Shown here: positions 7,284 through 16,801 of the stretch, piece after piece
Numbering within the stretch: position 1 is the first letter of the stretch
Layout: every line of letters begins with the position of its first letter
NCBI RefSeq assembly: GCF_040822065.1
Contig: NZ_CP162005.1
Coordinates: 1,240,001 to 1,304,000 of the forward strand
Direction: 5' to 3'
DNA from: Pedobacter sp. WC2423
GTDB taxonomy: Bacteria > Bacteroidota > Bacteroidia > Sphingobacteriales > Sphingobacteriaceae
Length of the DNA stretch: 64,000 bases
Translations under genes and position numbers: made by a program
The notes under the pieces: generated by a model
The model's database searches: none
What the model was told of the DNA's origin: nothing
What the model saw: the letters and a program-made list of their open reading frames with translations, nothing else

Positions 7284-7346
7284 CTATTTAAGTGCCTTTA
7301 TCGGATTAGCAATAGCTGCTTTACAGGTTTGCCAGCTTACAGTCAT
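7284..7346 (-). pseudogene. Remnant of an FtsX/MacB-like ABC permease C-terminus
   Basis: The minus strand encodes MTVSWQTCKAAIANPIKALK and then a stop. This matches the way many Bacteroidota MacB/FtsX-type permeases end (a TVSWQ segment, then ANPVK-L-R at the C-terminus). An in-frame stop lies just upstream, so only about 20 residues survive. It reads as scar tissue of a deleted transporter gene. The match is from memory of the family and is short. Confidence 0.4.
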
Positions 7347-7524
7347 GTCTCTTCATTTTTTAGTTTTTCTGAGTTTAAAGGTTATACTTCTTTAACGAAA
7401 GACGAAATGGAGACAGGATTGAAGTTGATTGGAAAAATGGATTAATATATATTATATCGTATGCATTAAATTTTAATATATTAGGGTGCTTAACCAACTA
7501 TAACCTTGACCTTAATTGTTACCA

Positions 7525-8793
7525 ATGACTGATAAAATCAAACCTCTCCATGAAGATTGGGCAGTAGTTATCCTGGGATCTCTTGTCATTCTCTTTTCTC
7601 TTATTTTTTATATAGTTCCTGTACCCGTCTATAAATGGAGCAGCCCTGCTGAACTTGGAACTGCTATTTTTAATACAGATAACCTAGCGACAATCTTCAT
7701 TCAGTTTGTTTTTGTACTGATAGTCGGTGCAATTGGTGCAAGGTTCACCGGCAAACCAGTCAGGAACTTTCTAATTAGTTTTCCTGCAGTATATCTGCTC
7801 ACCATTTTTGCCCTGATCGCAGCCGGAAATTCATTGATCAAATCAATTAACCTGGAAGCTGTGATCTTTAGCCTGGCTATCGGCCTGATTATCGGTAACC
7901 TGTTTAAACTTCCGCAATGGTTCAAAGACACGCTATCTACCGAGCTTTTTGTTAAAATTGGACTTGTACTACTTGGAACCACGGTTATTTTCTCAGATAT
8001 TCTTAAAGCAGGCTCATTAGGACTGATACAGGCATTAATTGTAGTACTCTCTGTATGGTATTTTGCATTCTGGCTTTGTAAAAAGCTGAAAGTAGACGAT
8101 GAACTGACTATGATGATCTCCAGTGCAGTCTCTATTTGCGGTGTTTCTGCTGCGATTGCTACTTCAGGAGCCATTAAAGGCGATCCTAAAAAGTTGTCTT
8201 ATGTGATTTCTATGGTACTCATTACTGCAATCCCGATGATGATCTTTATGCCTTATATCGCAGCTTATTTCTCTTTCCCGCAACAAGTAACAGGTGCATG
8301 GCTGGGTGGCAGTATAGATACTACAGGAGCCGTTGTGGCATCCGGGACTTTAGTAGGAGAGGAAGCGTTAAAGATCAGTACTATCGTTAAATTTTCACAG
8401 AATGTGCTGCTCGGAATTGCAGCTTTTGCCATTAGTATTTACTGGTCTTATCATAAAACTGCGAAGGGCAGCGATGTCGTAGAAAAACCCACTTTAAAAG
8501 TAATCTGGGAGAGATTCCCAAAGTTTGTGCTGGCTTTTATAGGCGCTTCGGTAGTTTTCTCCTTCTTTTTATCGCCAGCTACAGCAGCTCCGGTAAAGGA
8601 TAGTCTTAAAAACCTGCAAAATGCATGGTTCACGCTCGCTTTTACCAGTATTGGTCTGGAAACTAACTTTAAAGATCTTTTTAAGAACGAGAATAAGAAG
8701 CCATTGTATGCATTTTTATTGGCACAACTGTTTAACATTTTCATCACCTTAATTATTGCCTGGTTTCTTTTTAGCGATGCAGCGAAGATTTAG
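7525..8793 (+). CDS. Putative sulfate exporter family transporter (YeiH/UPF0324)
   Basis: The 422-residue protein has about ten to twelve membrane segments and the conserved features of the YeiH family: ICGVSAAIATSGAIKGDP in the middle, GSIDTTGAVVASGTL, and the C-terminal FTSIGLETNFKDL. Members are annotated as putative sulfate exporters, but substrate evidence is thin. I use the ATG at 7525 and not the TTG at 7516. It stands alone, with no sulfur-metabolism gene nearby. Its 3' end lies in a 22-bp tandem duplication, so the last residues (DAAKI) may be recent. Confidence 0.85.
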   Translation: MTDKIKPLHEDWAVVILGSLVILFSLIFYIVPVPVYKWSSPAELGTAIFNTDNLATIFIQFVFVLIVGAIGARFTGKPVRNFLISFPAVYLLTIFALIAAGNSLIKSINLEAVIFSLAIGLIIGNLFKLPQWFKDTLSTELFVKIGLVLLGTTVIFSDILKAGSLGLIQALIVVLSVWYFAFWLCKKLKVDDELTMMISSAVSICGVSAAIATSGAIKGDPKKLSYVISMVLITAIPMMIFMPYIAAYFSFPQQVTGAWLGGSIDTTGAVVASGTLVGEEALKISTIVKFSQNVLLGIAAFAISIYWSYHKTAKGSDVVEKPTLKVIWERFPKFVLAFIGASVVFSFFLSPATAAPVKDSLKNLQNAWFTLAFTSIGLETNFKDLFKNENKKPLYAFLLAQLFNIFITLIIAWFLFSDAAKI

Positions 8794-8814
8794 ATAAGAT
8801 GCAGCGAATATTTA
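8776..8814 (+). repeat. 22-bp tandem duplication at the 3' end of the YeiH-like gene
   Basis: GATGCAGCGAAGATTTA (8776-8792) is repeated as GATGCAGCGAATATTTA (8798-8814), 16 of 17 bases identical, period 22. The stop codon lies at the end of the first copy. Confidence 0.75.
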
Positions 8815-8859
8815 AAGAATAAGAAATACCTTAATCTTTTAAAAGGAGAATTATTGAGG

Positions 8860-10125
8860 CTAAAAACTGAACTCCTGATTAAACTTCAGTTCAATTTCTA
8901 CTTTTCCTACCTGATGATTTTGTTTAATCGCCTTCACCTTCAGCGAACTCAATTTTTTGATATAACTGTTAAACACAGGAAACTGGTTTTGCTTTCTGAT
9001 CTGATCAAAATCCAGTTCCGCAAAAAGGAAATAAGGAGTAGTTGGAACTGCAGAAATCATTGGTCTGGCTTTATTCGTACTGAATTGTAACACCCGGTTA
9101 TCATACTGACCATACACTTCATACAAAGGAAACAATTCTTTATTCAGCTGATTATCAGCCCCAATAACCCTTTGCTTTTGCAAGTAATGAACCAATGATG
9201 ACGTATTTCCATTTAAAGATAAGGTGATTTCCGGAACCTTAACCTCTTTCTGGACCAGCTGTTCGATCTTTTCAAATTCGTCGTTGTAAGTATAGCTGAT
9301 TACTGGCTGAGACTGATTTACCGTATTTCCAACTTCAATAGCCGCGTACCCTTTATAGTACTTTAATAAGGAGTCTTTGTTGAGTACATAATCTTTAAAC
9401 CTGATATCCTTCGTGAATAACCTGCTTAATCGCCCATTTACCCACGCATTCACACTTAATCCTTTAGTTACAGCAGCAGGGCGGTTCAAAGCATCCGTTA
9501 CGCCAAAATCCTCCACAGGAAATGTCCCATTTAATAAAATACGGTGATCAGCGAAGCTTGCCTGTCCGGAATAATTTTTGAAATCATAAACGACAGGGGC
9601 ATCTTCCTTTTTCAGCCTGGCAATTCTATCGGCTGTATCTGCCAGAAAACTTTTTCCCGCCAGCAGTTCTTCCATAATATCATTTACATTTTCCTTTACT
9701 AAAGAGTAACTGACCACTACGTTCTTGTCATTATAAGCTATCTTTATACTTTGATTCTGGTTATTTCCCCAAACTGACCCCTGTGTATCTACTATAAAAT
9801 GATTAATCTGAAATGATTTTTTAAGATAAGTCTTTAATTCGGCGGTATCGGTTACCGGTAAAGAGCAGAAAAAAGTCAGTGCTGATTTATTGCTAACCGT
9901 ATAAACGAAAATATTAGCGGGTACACCAAATCCACGAGAGTCACTTTTTAAGTTGCCCAAACCTCTCTTTTTCACGATATGGTCTACATTGATTTTAAAA
10001 ATCAGCGCAGCATGCTGATGAATCCTGTTCTGATAAGAACTGTACTGTCTATATTGAAGTAAGCCGTAAACAGCTAACAGCAACAGTAAAACTATACCTG
10101 TTGCTGTTATAAATATCTTCTTCAT
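8860..10125 (-). CDS. Uncharacterised membrane-anchored envelope protein
   Basis: I do not recognise this 421-residue protein. It starts with one hydrophobic segment (residues about 4-24) that is a signal anchor or uncleaved signal peptide, so the rest is likely periplasmic. The remainder is a mixed alpha/beta region with no cysteine-rich or catalytic motif that I can see. It begins 2 bp after the DUF4836 gene and is the last gene of a three-gene operon (12864 to 8860). Its repeated pattern of periplasmic domains loosely resembles the DUF4836 protein, so the two may be distant paralogues or partners (inference). Confidence 0.75.
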   Translation of the reverse strand: MKKIFITATGIVLLLLLAVYGLLQYRQYSSYQNRIHQHAALIFKINVDHIVKKRGLGNLKSDSRGFGVPANIFVYTVSNKSALTFFCSLPVTDTAELKTYLKKSFQINHFIVDTQGSVWGNNQNQSIKIAYNDKNVVVSYSLVKENVNDIMEELLAGKSFLADTADRIARLKKEDAPVVYDFKNYSGQASFADHRILLNGTFPVEDFGVTDALNRPAAVTKGLSVNAWVNGRLSRLFTKDIRFKDYVLNKDSLLKYYKGYAAIEVGNTVNQSQPVISYTYNDEFEKIEQLVQKEVKVPEITLSLNGNTSSLVHYLQKQRVIGADNQLNKELFPLYEVYGQYDNRVLQFSTNKARPMISAVPTTPYFLFAELDFDQIRKQNQFPVFNSYIKKLSSLKVKAIKQNHQVGKVEIELKFNQEFSF

Positions 10126-10127
10126 CC

Positions 10128-12167
10128 TTATTTTTCTACATCTTCAGCAATAGAGAACAAATATTTCAGCGCATTTTCCTGCTTCGCCGGGATATCCATG
10201 CTGATTTCACCAGAAAACACATTTCCTTTCATCTGGTTAGATTTCAGATAAATATCTCCTAAGGAGTTTAACAGTGTGTTCGTTTTAATCAACTGTTGAG
10301 GATTGGTCACTCCATTGGCAGGAATCTTTCCAGCCAGTCTTTTAGCACTGAAATAGGCAGAGAAGTTACTTTTCAGAATTGCATCCCTATGTTTAGCAGA
10401 AACCTTCGCCTGGTATTGATTACTTACAATCTGTTTAATCTCACCGGCATTTGTCCCCACAAAGATAATCCCGTCATGAACCGCAAAATAAAGAGGCATA
10501 GGTGTTTTTGGCGTAAAGATTTCATAATAACCATGCTGATCCTTAACTACGTTTTTCTTAACTCCATAAGCAATCAATTTATTTAATAACCTGGTGTCTT
10601 CTGTAGAAACCATGAACAGGAAATCAGGAGAGGTTTCTTTTTTAGTTTTGGTTACCGTGTCTTTCTCAAAATTATCTTCATTGTACTCATAAGTTTTATA
10701 AGTAACCTCATTTTGCTTTAGGCCGTTGAAAATGAAAAGCGCATCACCCTTAATTACTTTACTAACCGCTTCTTCATCCAGTAACAGTGAAAATAAATCG
10801 GTCGCCATATCAGCTTCATCCTTATAGATTGAACCGTACATGCGGTTGATTAACTTAGGATATTCCTGCAAATAAGCCTTAGTATCCAGTGCATAAGCCA
10901 TATAACCAGTAAGTTTATCCTCATTCACATAGTTCAGAAACTTCTTATTTACCTTTCTGTTATTGATTTTGATAAAGGCTTCTGCCATTTCGTTACTTAA
11001 AGTAATCGATGAACCAATTCTGATGGCATCCTTTTCCAGGTAAAGTTTCACATTTGCGCTTCCATAACCGCTCAGCACATTGATTCCTTTAAAAATTGCA
11101 GTTGGCATAAAATCCAGTACCGCTTTTTCAGTATTTGCAATCCATGCGGTAACTTCTGCTTTTTCATCTATACTTTTAACAAAATCTTTATTGCTTAAGA
11201 TAGAATTACGTTTATCCGTCACGAAGAAACCGGAAATCATCTTTTTTGTCCAGCTGGCTACCTCTTTATTCTTAATAGTTGCGATCCGTTTATTTGCATT
11301 TACTGTGGCGGTATCAATTTCAACATTTTGCGCGTAAGTAGCAGCACTATCCGTGTAAGCGGTGTCAACTATTACACAAGCCTCATCCATAACAGGTTGC
11401 TCATCAATGCTGATCGCTTTCTTTACCTTTTTTCCTTTCGGATATTTCTTTGACTTTTTATGCTTTGGAAGACTATGGTGCCCCGATTTATGTTGGTGAA
11501 CAGCAGCTTTCTTTTTCCTGGCCACCACTGGCTCTTCCGGATACGGTTCTGCGACTGTCACCGCAGCATCTGCGGTTGTGGCATAATCATTCCCGCCATA
11601 GACAGTATCAGTCGCCATGGTCACAGGATCTGTTAGTAAACTATAATCTGGTAAACCTAATCTTTTGCTCACCTCTGGTCTGGAAAAATAAGACTCTTTA
11701 CCGCTGCCCTTTACAAAGAGCAGCATTTTATCATTCCAGATCACCACTTCTGTAGAATCATGGTTATAAAAAGATCTCAATTGAGCATTTACCGTGAATT
11801 TCTTGTCAGACTGTTTGAATAAATCGTCTATCTGTCCTGAATTGCTAACAGGGGCAAGGACACAGTTATAACTTACACTATCATTACTTTGGTTATAATA
11901 GTAAAAAACTGAAGACAGGTTAATCCCAAAATCTGCGATAGTTTTAGTCTGGCCTTTTACAGATTCAGGCATTTTTCCGAGCATTTTTTTGCCCAGAAAA
12001 GTACTATTGAACTCTTTTACGGACATCAGTTCGATCAGGTTGTCCCCTTTAAGGGTAACCACAGCTTTGGCATCTGCCGGGATTTTACTGACCAGGTCTT
12101 GTGCATTTGCACCCAGTGCAACTAGAGAAAAAATAGCAGTAACGGCACATTTAGAAAAATGATTCAT
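10128..12167 (-). CDS. DUF4836 family exported protein
   Basis: The 679-residue protein has a signal peptide (residues 1-22, cleavage after ANA) followed by LVSKIPADAKAVVTLKGDNL, the usual opening of DUF4836 proteins of Bacteroidota. The middle (about 205-250) is a lysine/histidine/proline-rich linker with many KK pairs, which separates two halves of the protein. The function of the family is unknown; it is exported to the periplasm or outer membrane. It is 19 bp after a small lipoprotein gene and 2 bp before the next membrane-anchored gene, so the three products are likely to work together at the cell envelope. Confidence 0.82.
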   Translation of the reverse strand: MNHFSKCAVTAIFSLVALGANAQDLVSKIPADAKAVVTLKGDNLIELMSVKEFNSTFLGKKMLGKMPESVKGQTKTIADFGINLSSVFYYYNQSNDSVSYNCVLAPVSNSGQIDDLFKQSDKKFTVNAQLRSFYNHDSTEVVIWNDKMLLFVKGSGKESYFSRPEVSKRLGLPDYSLLTDPVTMATDTVYGGNDYATTADAAVTVAEPYPEEPVVARKKKAAVHQHKSGHHSLPKHKKSKKYPKGKKVKKAISIDEQPVMDEACVIVDTAYTDSAATYAQNVEIDTATVNANKRIATIKNKEVASWTKKMISGFFVTDKRNSILSNKDFVKSIDEKAEVTAWIANTEKAVLDFMPTAIFKGINVLSGYGSANVKLYLEKDAIRIGSSITLSNEMAEAFIKINNRKVNKKFLNYVNEDKLTGYMAYALDTKAYLQEYPKLINRMYGSIYKDEADMATDLFSLLLDEEAVSKVIKGDALFIFNGLKQNEVTYKTYEYNEDNFEKDTVTKTKKETSPDFLFMVSTEDTRLLNKLIAYGVKKNVVKDQHGYYEIFTPKTPMPLYFAVHDGIIFVGTNAGEIKQIVSNQYQAKVSAKHRDAILKSNFSAYFSAKRLAGKIPANGVTNPQQLIKTNTLLNSLGDIYLKSNQMKGNVFSGEISMDIPAKQENALKYLFSIAEDVEK

Positions 12168-12186
12168 GAGAATATATTATAGCAGG

Positions 12187-12864
12187 TTATTTAGACAGGA
12201 TAATTTGATTAGAGATATTGGTTTTACCATTAATCAGGCCCAGAATGCCTGTATTCAGTAAAATTGCTTTTTTAGATTTTGAAACTTTAGCCAGTGGATT
12301 AGTGGAACTGACAACTGGTTTTTCAAACCTGTAAATGCTGGTATAAGTGGCTTCTTTAAAGACGTTTTTCACTTCTGGCTTCAGCTTGTTATATTGTATA
12401 ACTGCTTCTTTAGTATGGGTATAATTGCGTTGAAAAGTACTGGTTGCTATAGAATAAGTGTAAGAAGAGTTATTTACCGCCTTGATCTTTAACTTCTTGA
12501 GCACGCTTTGGTTAATGTTGTTAATATTAGAAACCTGTTCAAAAGCGAAACTTATGCTCACGATATAATTATCAAAATCTACTTTCTTTTTGACGTTACT
12601 AATCCCTTTTGATTTTTTCAAATAGGCAACTATTTCGTCCATTTCTTTCTGAATAGTTTGTTTGGTCGGTACTTTATACCCATTGATACTATCTAAAAGC
12701 ATGATAGAGGCTACTTTAGATCTGCTCGCACTTAAATTCACTGTCAGATTCACTGTTCCTGAGCCATCATTGGCCATATTAATCTCTTCAATGATTTGGA
12801 AACAAGAAGAAAAACAACATAGAGTTAAAAGTAATACCAGGTATCTGAGCGCTTTGTTTTGCAT
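12187..12864 (-). CDS. Uncharacterised lipoprotein
   Basis: The 225-residue protein has a lipoprotein signal with the lipobox CFSSC near residue 21, followed by FQIIEEINMANDGSGTVNL. The rest shows alternating beta-strand patterns and no enzymatic motif. Its start resembles DUF-type lipoproteins in which the conserved N/DGSG turn follows the lipidated cysteine. It heads the operon with the DUF4836 protein and a membrane-anchored protein. No clear promoter box could be fixed in the AT-rich leader shared with the divergent aspartyl protease gene. Confidence 0.75.
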   Translation of the reverse strand: MQNKALRYLVLLLTLCCFSSCFQIIEEINMANDGSGTVNLTVNLSASRSKVASIMLLDSINGYKVPTKQTIQKEMDEIVAYLKKSKGISNVKKKVDFDNYIVSISFAFEQVSNINNINQSVLKKLKIKAVNNSSYTYSIATSTFQRNYTHTKEAVIQYNKLKPEVKNVFKEATYTSIYRFEKPVVSSTNPLAKVSKSKKAILLNTGILGLINGKTNISNQIILSK

Positions 12865-12952
12865 TTAAAAGGTATAATAATCGTTATATAATATTTTTTA
12901 AAGGTAGAGTTTTTTTTAAATCTTCTTTTGTATCTTCAACTTTCCATTTTTT

Positions 12953-13852
12953 ATGCCAAAATCAGCACGCTGCTACTTAAAACCTTTATTATTTCTGATT
13001 TTTATCGCATTAACCAGCGAGACATTACAAGCACAGACCACTGTTCCGATTACCATAACCAACCAGGGACATATAATGGTCAAAGCAAAAATCAATGGTG
13101 TGGAAGGCAATTTTGTATTCGATACCGGTGCGGGCTTAACGCTGGTCACCAAAAAGTTCTCAGATAAAATCAAAGGATTAAAAAAGCAGGATGGAGGTTA
13201 CACGGCCTTCAGGGCGACCGGAGAGAAGCTTGATGCTGATCTTTATGATGCCACTTCTTTGACTATAGGAAGTTTTACGGAAACACATCCGGTGCTGACA
13301 ATTTTCGATGTGGATTTTGGCCCGATAGACGGACTGATTTCTCTAATGAGCTTTAAAAAGCAGGTAGTGACCCTGGATTATGCCCATAAACAGCTGATTT
13401 TTGAAACGCCAAAAAGCTTTGATGCGCTGAAGGCCAGGGGTAAAACAGTTGCTTTACAACTGCAAATATCAAGAGATAAATCATTGGATATGTTCGCCTA
13501 TTTTACTATCAATGATAAATTGAACCTGCAATTTTCTATAGATAGTGGTTCGGGAAATAATGTTTACCGCATCAACTCTAAATATATGCCTTTACTGGGA
13601 ATCGATAGTACAGATACTGCAAAAGTAAAAGTGAATGCCAGACCAAGTGAATTTAATCCGGCAATATTAACCAGAATTTATACCACTAACCTGCAATCGA
13701 TAGCACTTAAAGACCTTCCTTCGGCAAAACTGGAAAATCAGAAAGCTTCTTTTGTAGAAGGGCTGATCTATGACGGTATCGTTTCACTCCGCTGGATCGG
13801 AAAAAAGATTACTATTGATGTAAATCATGCACAGCTGATTATCAATGAATAG
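12953..13852 (+). CDS. Exported aspartyl protease (retropepsin/pepsin-like)
   Basis: The 299-residue protein has a signal peptide (residues 1-28, ending LQAQ) and two aspartyl-protease motifs: FDTGAG with D57 and SIDSGSG with D197. Two D-T/S-G motifs in one chain suggest a bilobal pepsin-like arrangement built from two retropepsin-like halves, active as a monomer in the periplasm or outside the cell. Substrate is unknown. The gene stands between two minus-strand operons, and its stop is only 2 bp from the end of the convergent dnaE-type gene. Confidence 0.85.
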   Translation: MPKSARCYLKPLLFLIFIALTSETLQAQTTVPITITNQGHIMVKAKINGVEGNFVFDTGAGLTLVTKKFSDKIKGLKKQDGGYTAFRATGEKLDADLYDATSLTIGSFTETHPVLTIFDVDFGPIDGLISLMSFKKQVVTLDYAHKQLIFETPKSFDALKARGKTVALQLQISRDKSLDMFAYFTINDKLNLQFSIDSGSGNNVYRINSKYMPLLGIDSTDTAKVKVNARPSEFNPAILTRIYTTNLQSIALKDLPSAKLENQKASFVEGLIYDGIVSLRWIGKKITIDVNHAQLIINE

Positions 13853-13854
13853 TA

Positions 13855-16797
13855 TTATTCCAATACAGGATTGCCAAGGATAGGTAATTTGGCAAATTTG
13901 ATAACTTCTATACTCGGATAGCCAAAGTCTTCCACTACTTTACCTAAAATCAGGTAACAACCTGCTCCACGGAAAGGATAGGATGGAGTACTGCCTGAAA
14001 AATGGGTCGTATCAAAGAAATTGCCTTCTGCATCCAGGAAAGTACCAAACCACATCTTTTTATTATTCCTGGTATGCACGGTCTTTTCACACACATAAAG
14101 ACCAACCATTTTAACGATCTGCCCAACATAGCTGATCAGGTTGTTGGTTTGGGGATGCCCGCGGTAAACAGTTTGCAGCAGATCAAAAGGCGAAAGACTG
14201 AGTGGAAAGCCGAGTAATTCAAGTTCATGGTACGCATCTTCCAATGTGGTATTCACTAATTCAGGCAATTGATAATGTTTGTGTTCTGCTTCAAATAACT
14301 GTGCATGATTCAGGACTTTCACTTTAGAACCGAGTAAAGAATGGACATCCCAGAGCAGTTCTTTTTTACTGCGCCCGGTGAAACGTAAAGCTCCGGTACG
14401 AATCAGGATAATTGCCTGATCCAGGCTAATTGCTGTACGTTTTACAAAATCAGCTAAATCAAGGTAATCTCCATTTCTATGCCTTTCTTCAGGAATCTGT
14501 TCCATCAATTTTAACGTCAGTCCCAGTATCCCAATAAAGCCCAGGTAAGCATCAGCTCCACTTAAGGACACTACCGGGGTACTTTTATTCACGCAAGGCA
14601 GATGTACCCGGGCACCTGCTTTACGCAGCTCATGTACATATAACCAGCGTGGATAAAAACCGCCATAATTATTCAGAACAGCCACCATAAACTCTATCGG
14701 ATAATAAGTTTTCAGAAACAGACTCTGGTAACTTTCTACGGCAAAGCTTGCGGAATGTGCTTTAGAGAAGCTGTAACCTGCAAAAGAAGAAACTTGTCGC
14801 CACACTTCTTTAGTGGTGACCTCTTCGCGTCCCAGCCTGCTGGCACCTGCAAAGAATTTATCAATTAACTTATCAAACTCCATACGGGAACGGTATTTTC
14901 CACTCATTCCTCTGCGTAATATATCGGCATCACTGCCATTCATGCCCGCATAATGGATACAGACCTTGATCACATCTTCCTGATAGACCATCACCCCATA
15001 AGTTTCACGCATCTGTTCTTTCATCACGGGATGCAGGTATTTCACAGTTTCTGGTTGATGGTGATTCTGAATATAAGTCTTCATCATACCCGATTGTGCC
15101 ACACCAGGCCGGATGATAGAGCTGGCAGCAACCAATGTAAGGTAATTGCTGCATTTGAGTTTAGCCAGTAGCTGGCGCATAGCAGGTGATTCGATATAAA
15201 AACAACCGATTGTGTTCCCGGATTGCAGCCTGACATTCAGCGCCGGGTCTTTCATGAATTTCTTAACCTGGTGCACATCTATTTTCAAACCCAGATTCTG
15301 CTCCACCAGTCTTACGGCTTCTTTAATATGACCAATACCGCGCTGACTTAAAATATCATATTTGTCATAACCGATCAGTTCTGCTTCGTACATATCCCAT
15401 TGTACGGTAGCCATTCCTTTAGGGGGCAGATCCAGCGCTGTATAATAAGTGATGGGTTCTTCAGAAATCAAAACTCCGCCCGCATGGATACTGCGCTGGT
15501 TAGGCATACTGCTCATCAGACCGGAAACAGCCATGATCTTTTTGAAAGTAGGATTACTCTGGTTAGCCAGATCCTGTGTACGGTCTGTAAAGCTGTCAAT
15601 TTCTGCCTTGGGCAAACCCATCACCTTGCCAATTTCCCGGATCACAGAACGGTCTTTGAAAGTAGACATTGTGCCTAATAAAGCCGTATGTGCTGCACCG
15701 TACTTCTCAAAAATATACTGCTGTACATTTTCCCGTTCATCCCAGGAATAATCGATGTCAAAATCGGGAGGAGAAGTTCGCTGTGCATTAAGAAACCGGT
15801 CAAAGTAAAGGTCCAGCTCCAAAGGGTCAACATCAGTGATCCTCATGCAGTAAGCCACGGTACTGTTCGCTCCGGAACCACGCCCCACATGATAATAACC
15901 CTGGCTTACCGAGTACTGAATAATATCCCAGGTAATTAAAAAATAAGCACAGAAATTCAGGTCATGGATAATTTTAAGTTCATATTTTACTTTCTCCAAT
16001 GCCTTTTCATGACCTTCTCCATAGCGTTCTGCTAAACCTTTCATCGCCAGTTCTTCGAGCAATTCTTTGTCTCTGGCCATACTTCCGGTAAAGGTTTTCC
16101 GGTTCAGTTTGAGCTTACCCTGTTCATAATCCATCACACAGCTGTCCAGCAGCAGCCGCGTATTTTCCAGGATAAAAGGGTATTTGCTAAACCGGGCTTC
16201 CAGTTCTCCCAGGGGCAGGAAAGTATCCGAAGGACTGCATTTATCGGCTTTACTTGTTTTAGTTAAAAGTGTATTCAGATCAACGCTCCGCAGATATTCA
16301 TGTAAACGATAACCTATTTTGTCCAGAAACACGACAGGCTGTAAAACGACAAGTTTAGCTGCAAAACCGGTGATATCTTTCCCGTAAAACTGGTGTAATT
16401 CATCAAAACGAATTCCCAGGAACTCATTTTCTCTGAGTATTTTCCCCTGTACATAAGGATAAACGAGGAAACAATGCTTAAATACAGGCGGCTGATCGGG
16501 CAGTTCCTGCTGTTTCAGGTTATGAAAGGTCAGGAAATCATTTAACTCCTTCATGCCTTCTTTATTTCTGGCAATACCGATGTAGAGTAATCTTTTGTTT
16601 CTGCGGAATTCTAACCCGCCAATTGGTTTAATCCCATTGGCATTACATGCCCTCCAGAACTCCATAACCCCGGTAGAATTATTCAGATCGGTCAGTACCA
16701 TTTGAGTAATTCCTTTAGCCGCTGCTGCTTCGATCAGCTTAGGGATTGCGATTGTGCCATAACGCAGGCTATAATGAGAGTGGACGTTCAGATACAT
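13855..16797 (-). CDS. dnaE2: Error-prone DNA polymerase III alpha subunit (DnaE2-like)
   Basis: The 980-residue protein has an N-terminal PHP domain (NVHSHYSLRYGTI), the C-family polymerase core with HVGRGSGANSTVAYC and the catalytic PPDFDIDYSWDE motif, a helix-hairpin-helix region, and a C-terminal OB fold near VGLYVCEKTVHTRNNK. It is shorter than the replicative DnaE (about 1160 residues), as expected for the DnaE2/ImuC type. It starts 4 bp after the dinB-like gene, forming a mutagenesis cassette. Such cassettes perform translesion synthesis after DNA damage. No imuA gene is present next to it. A second replicative dnaE should exist elsewhere in the genome. Confidence 0.87.
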   Translation of the reverse strand: MYLNVHSHYSLRYGTIAIPKLIEAAAAKGITQMVLTDLNNSTGVMEFWRACNANGIKPIGGLEFRRNKRLLYIGIARNKEGMKELNDFLTFHNLKQQELPDQPPVFKHCFLVYPYVQGKILRENEFLGIRFDELHQFYGKDITGFAAKLVVLQPVVFLDKIGYRLHEYLRSVDLNTLLTKTSKADKCSPSDTFLPLGELEARFSKYPFILENTRLLLDSCVMDYEQGKLKLNRKTFTGSMARDKELLEELAMKGLAERYGEGHEKALEKVKYELKIIHDLNFCAYFLITWDIIQYSVSQGYYHVGRGSGANSTVAYCMRITDVDPLELDLYFDRFLNAQRTSPPDFDIDYSWDERENVQQYIFEKYGAAHTALLGTMSTFKDRSVIREIGKVMGLPKAEIDSFTDRTQDLANQSNPTFKKIMAVSGLMSSMPNQRSIHAGGVLISEEPITYYTALDLPPKGMATVQWDMYEAELIGYDKYDILSQRGIGHIKEAVRLVEQNLGLKIDVHQVKKFMKDPALNVRLQSGNTIGCFYIESPAMRQLLAKLKCSNYLTLVAASSIIRPGVAQSGMMKTYIQNHHQPETVKYLHPVMKEQMRETYGVMVYQEDVIKVCIHYAGMNGSDADILRRGMSGKYRSRMEFDKLIDKFFAGASRLGREEVTTKEVWRQVSSFAGYSFSKAHSASFAVESYQSLFLKTYYPIEFMVAVLNNYGGFYPRWLYVHELRKAGARVHLPCVNKSTPVVSLSGADAYLGFIGILGLTLKLMEQIPEERHRNGDYLDLADFVKRTAISLDQAIILIRTGALRFTGRSKKELLWDVHSLLGSKVKVLNHAQLFEAEHKHYQLPELVNTTLEDAYHELELLGFPLSLSPFDLLQTVYRGHPQTNNLISYVGQIVKMVGLYVCEKTVHTRNNKKMWFGTFLDAEGNFFDTTHFSGSTPSYPFRGAGCYLILGKVVEDFGYPSIEVIKFAKLPILGNPVLE

Positions 16798-16801
16798 CAG
16801 C

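Larger units (their letters stand above)
7158..7515. other. Intergenic region between the two-component operon and the YeiH-like gene
   Basis: This 358-bp stretch holds the minus-strand promoter and paired palindromes (7185-7254), the remnant of an ABC permease C-terminus (7284-7346) and, toward 7515, an AT-rich leader for the YeiH-like gene in which I see no clear consensus promoter. Confidence 0.6.
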
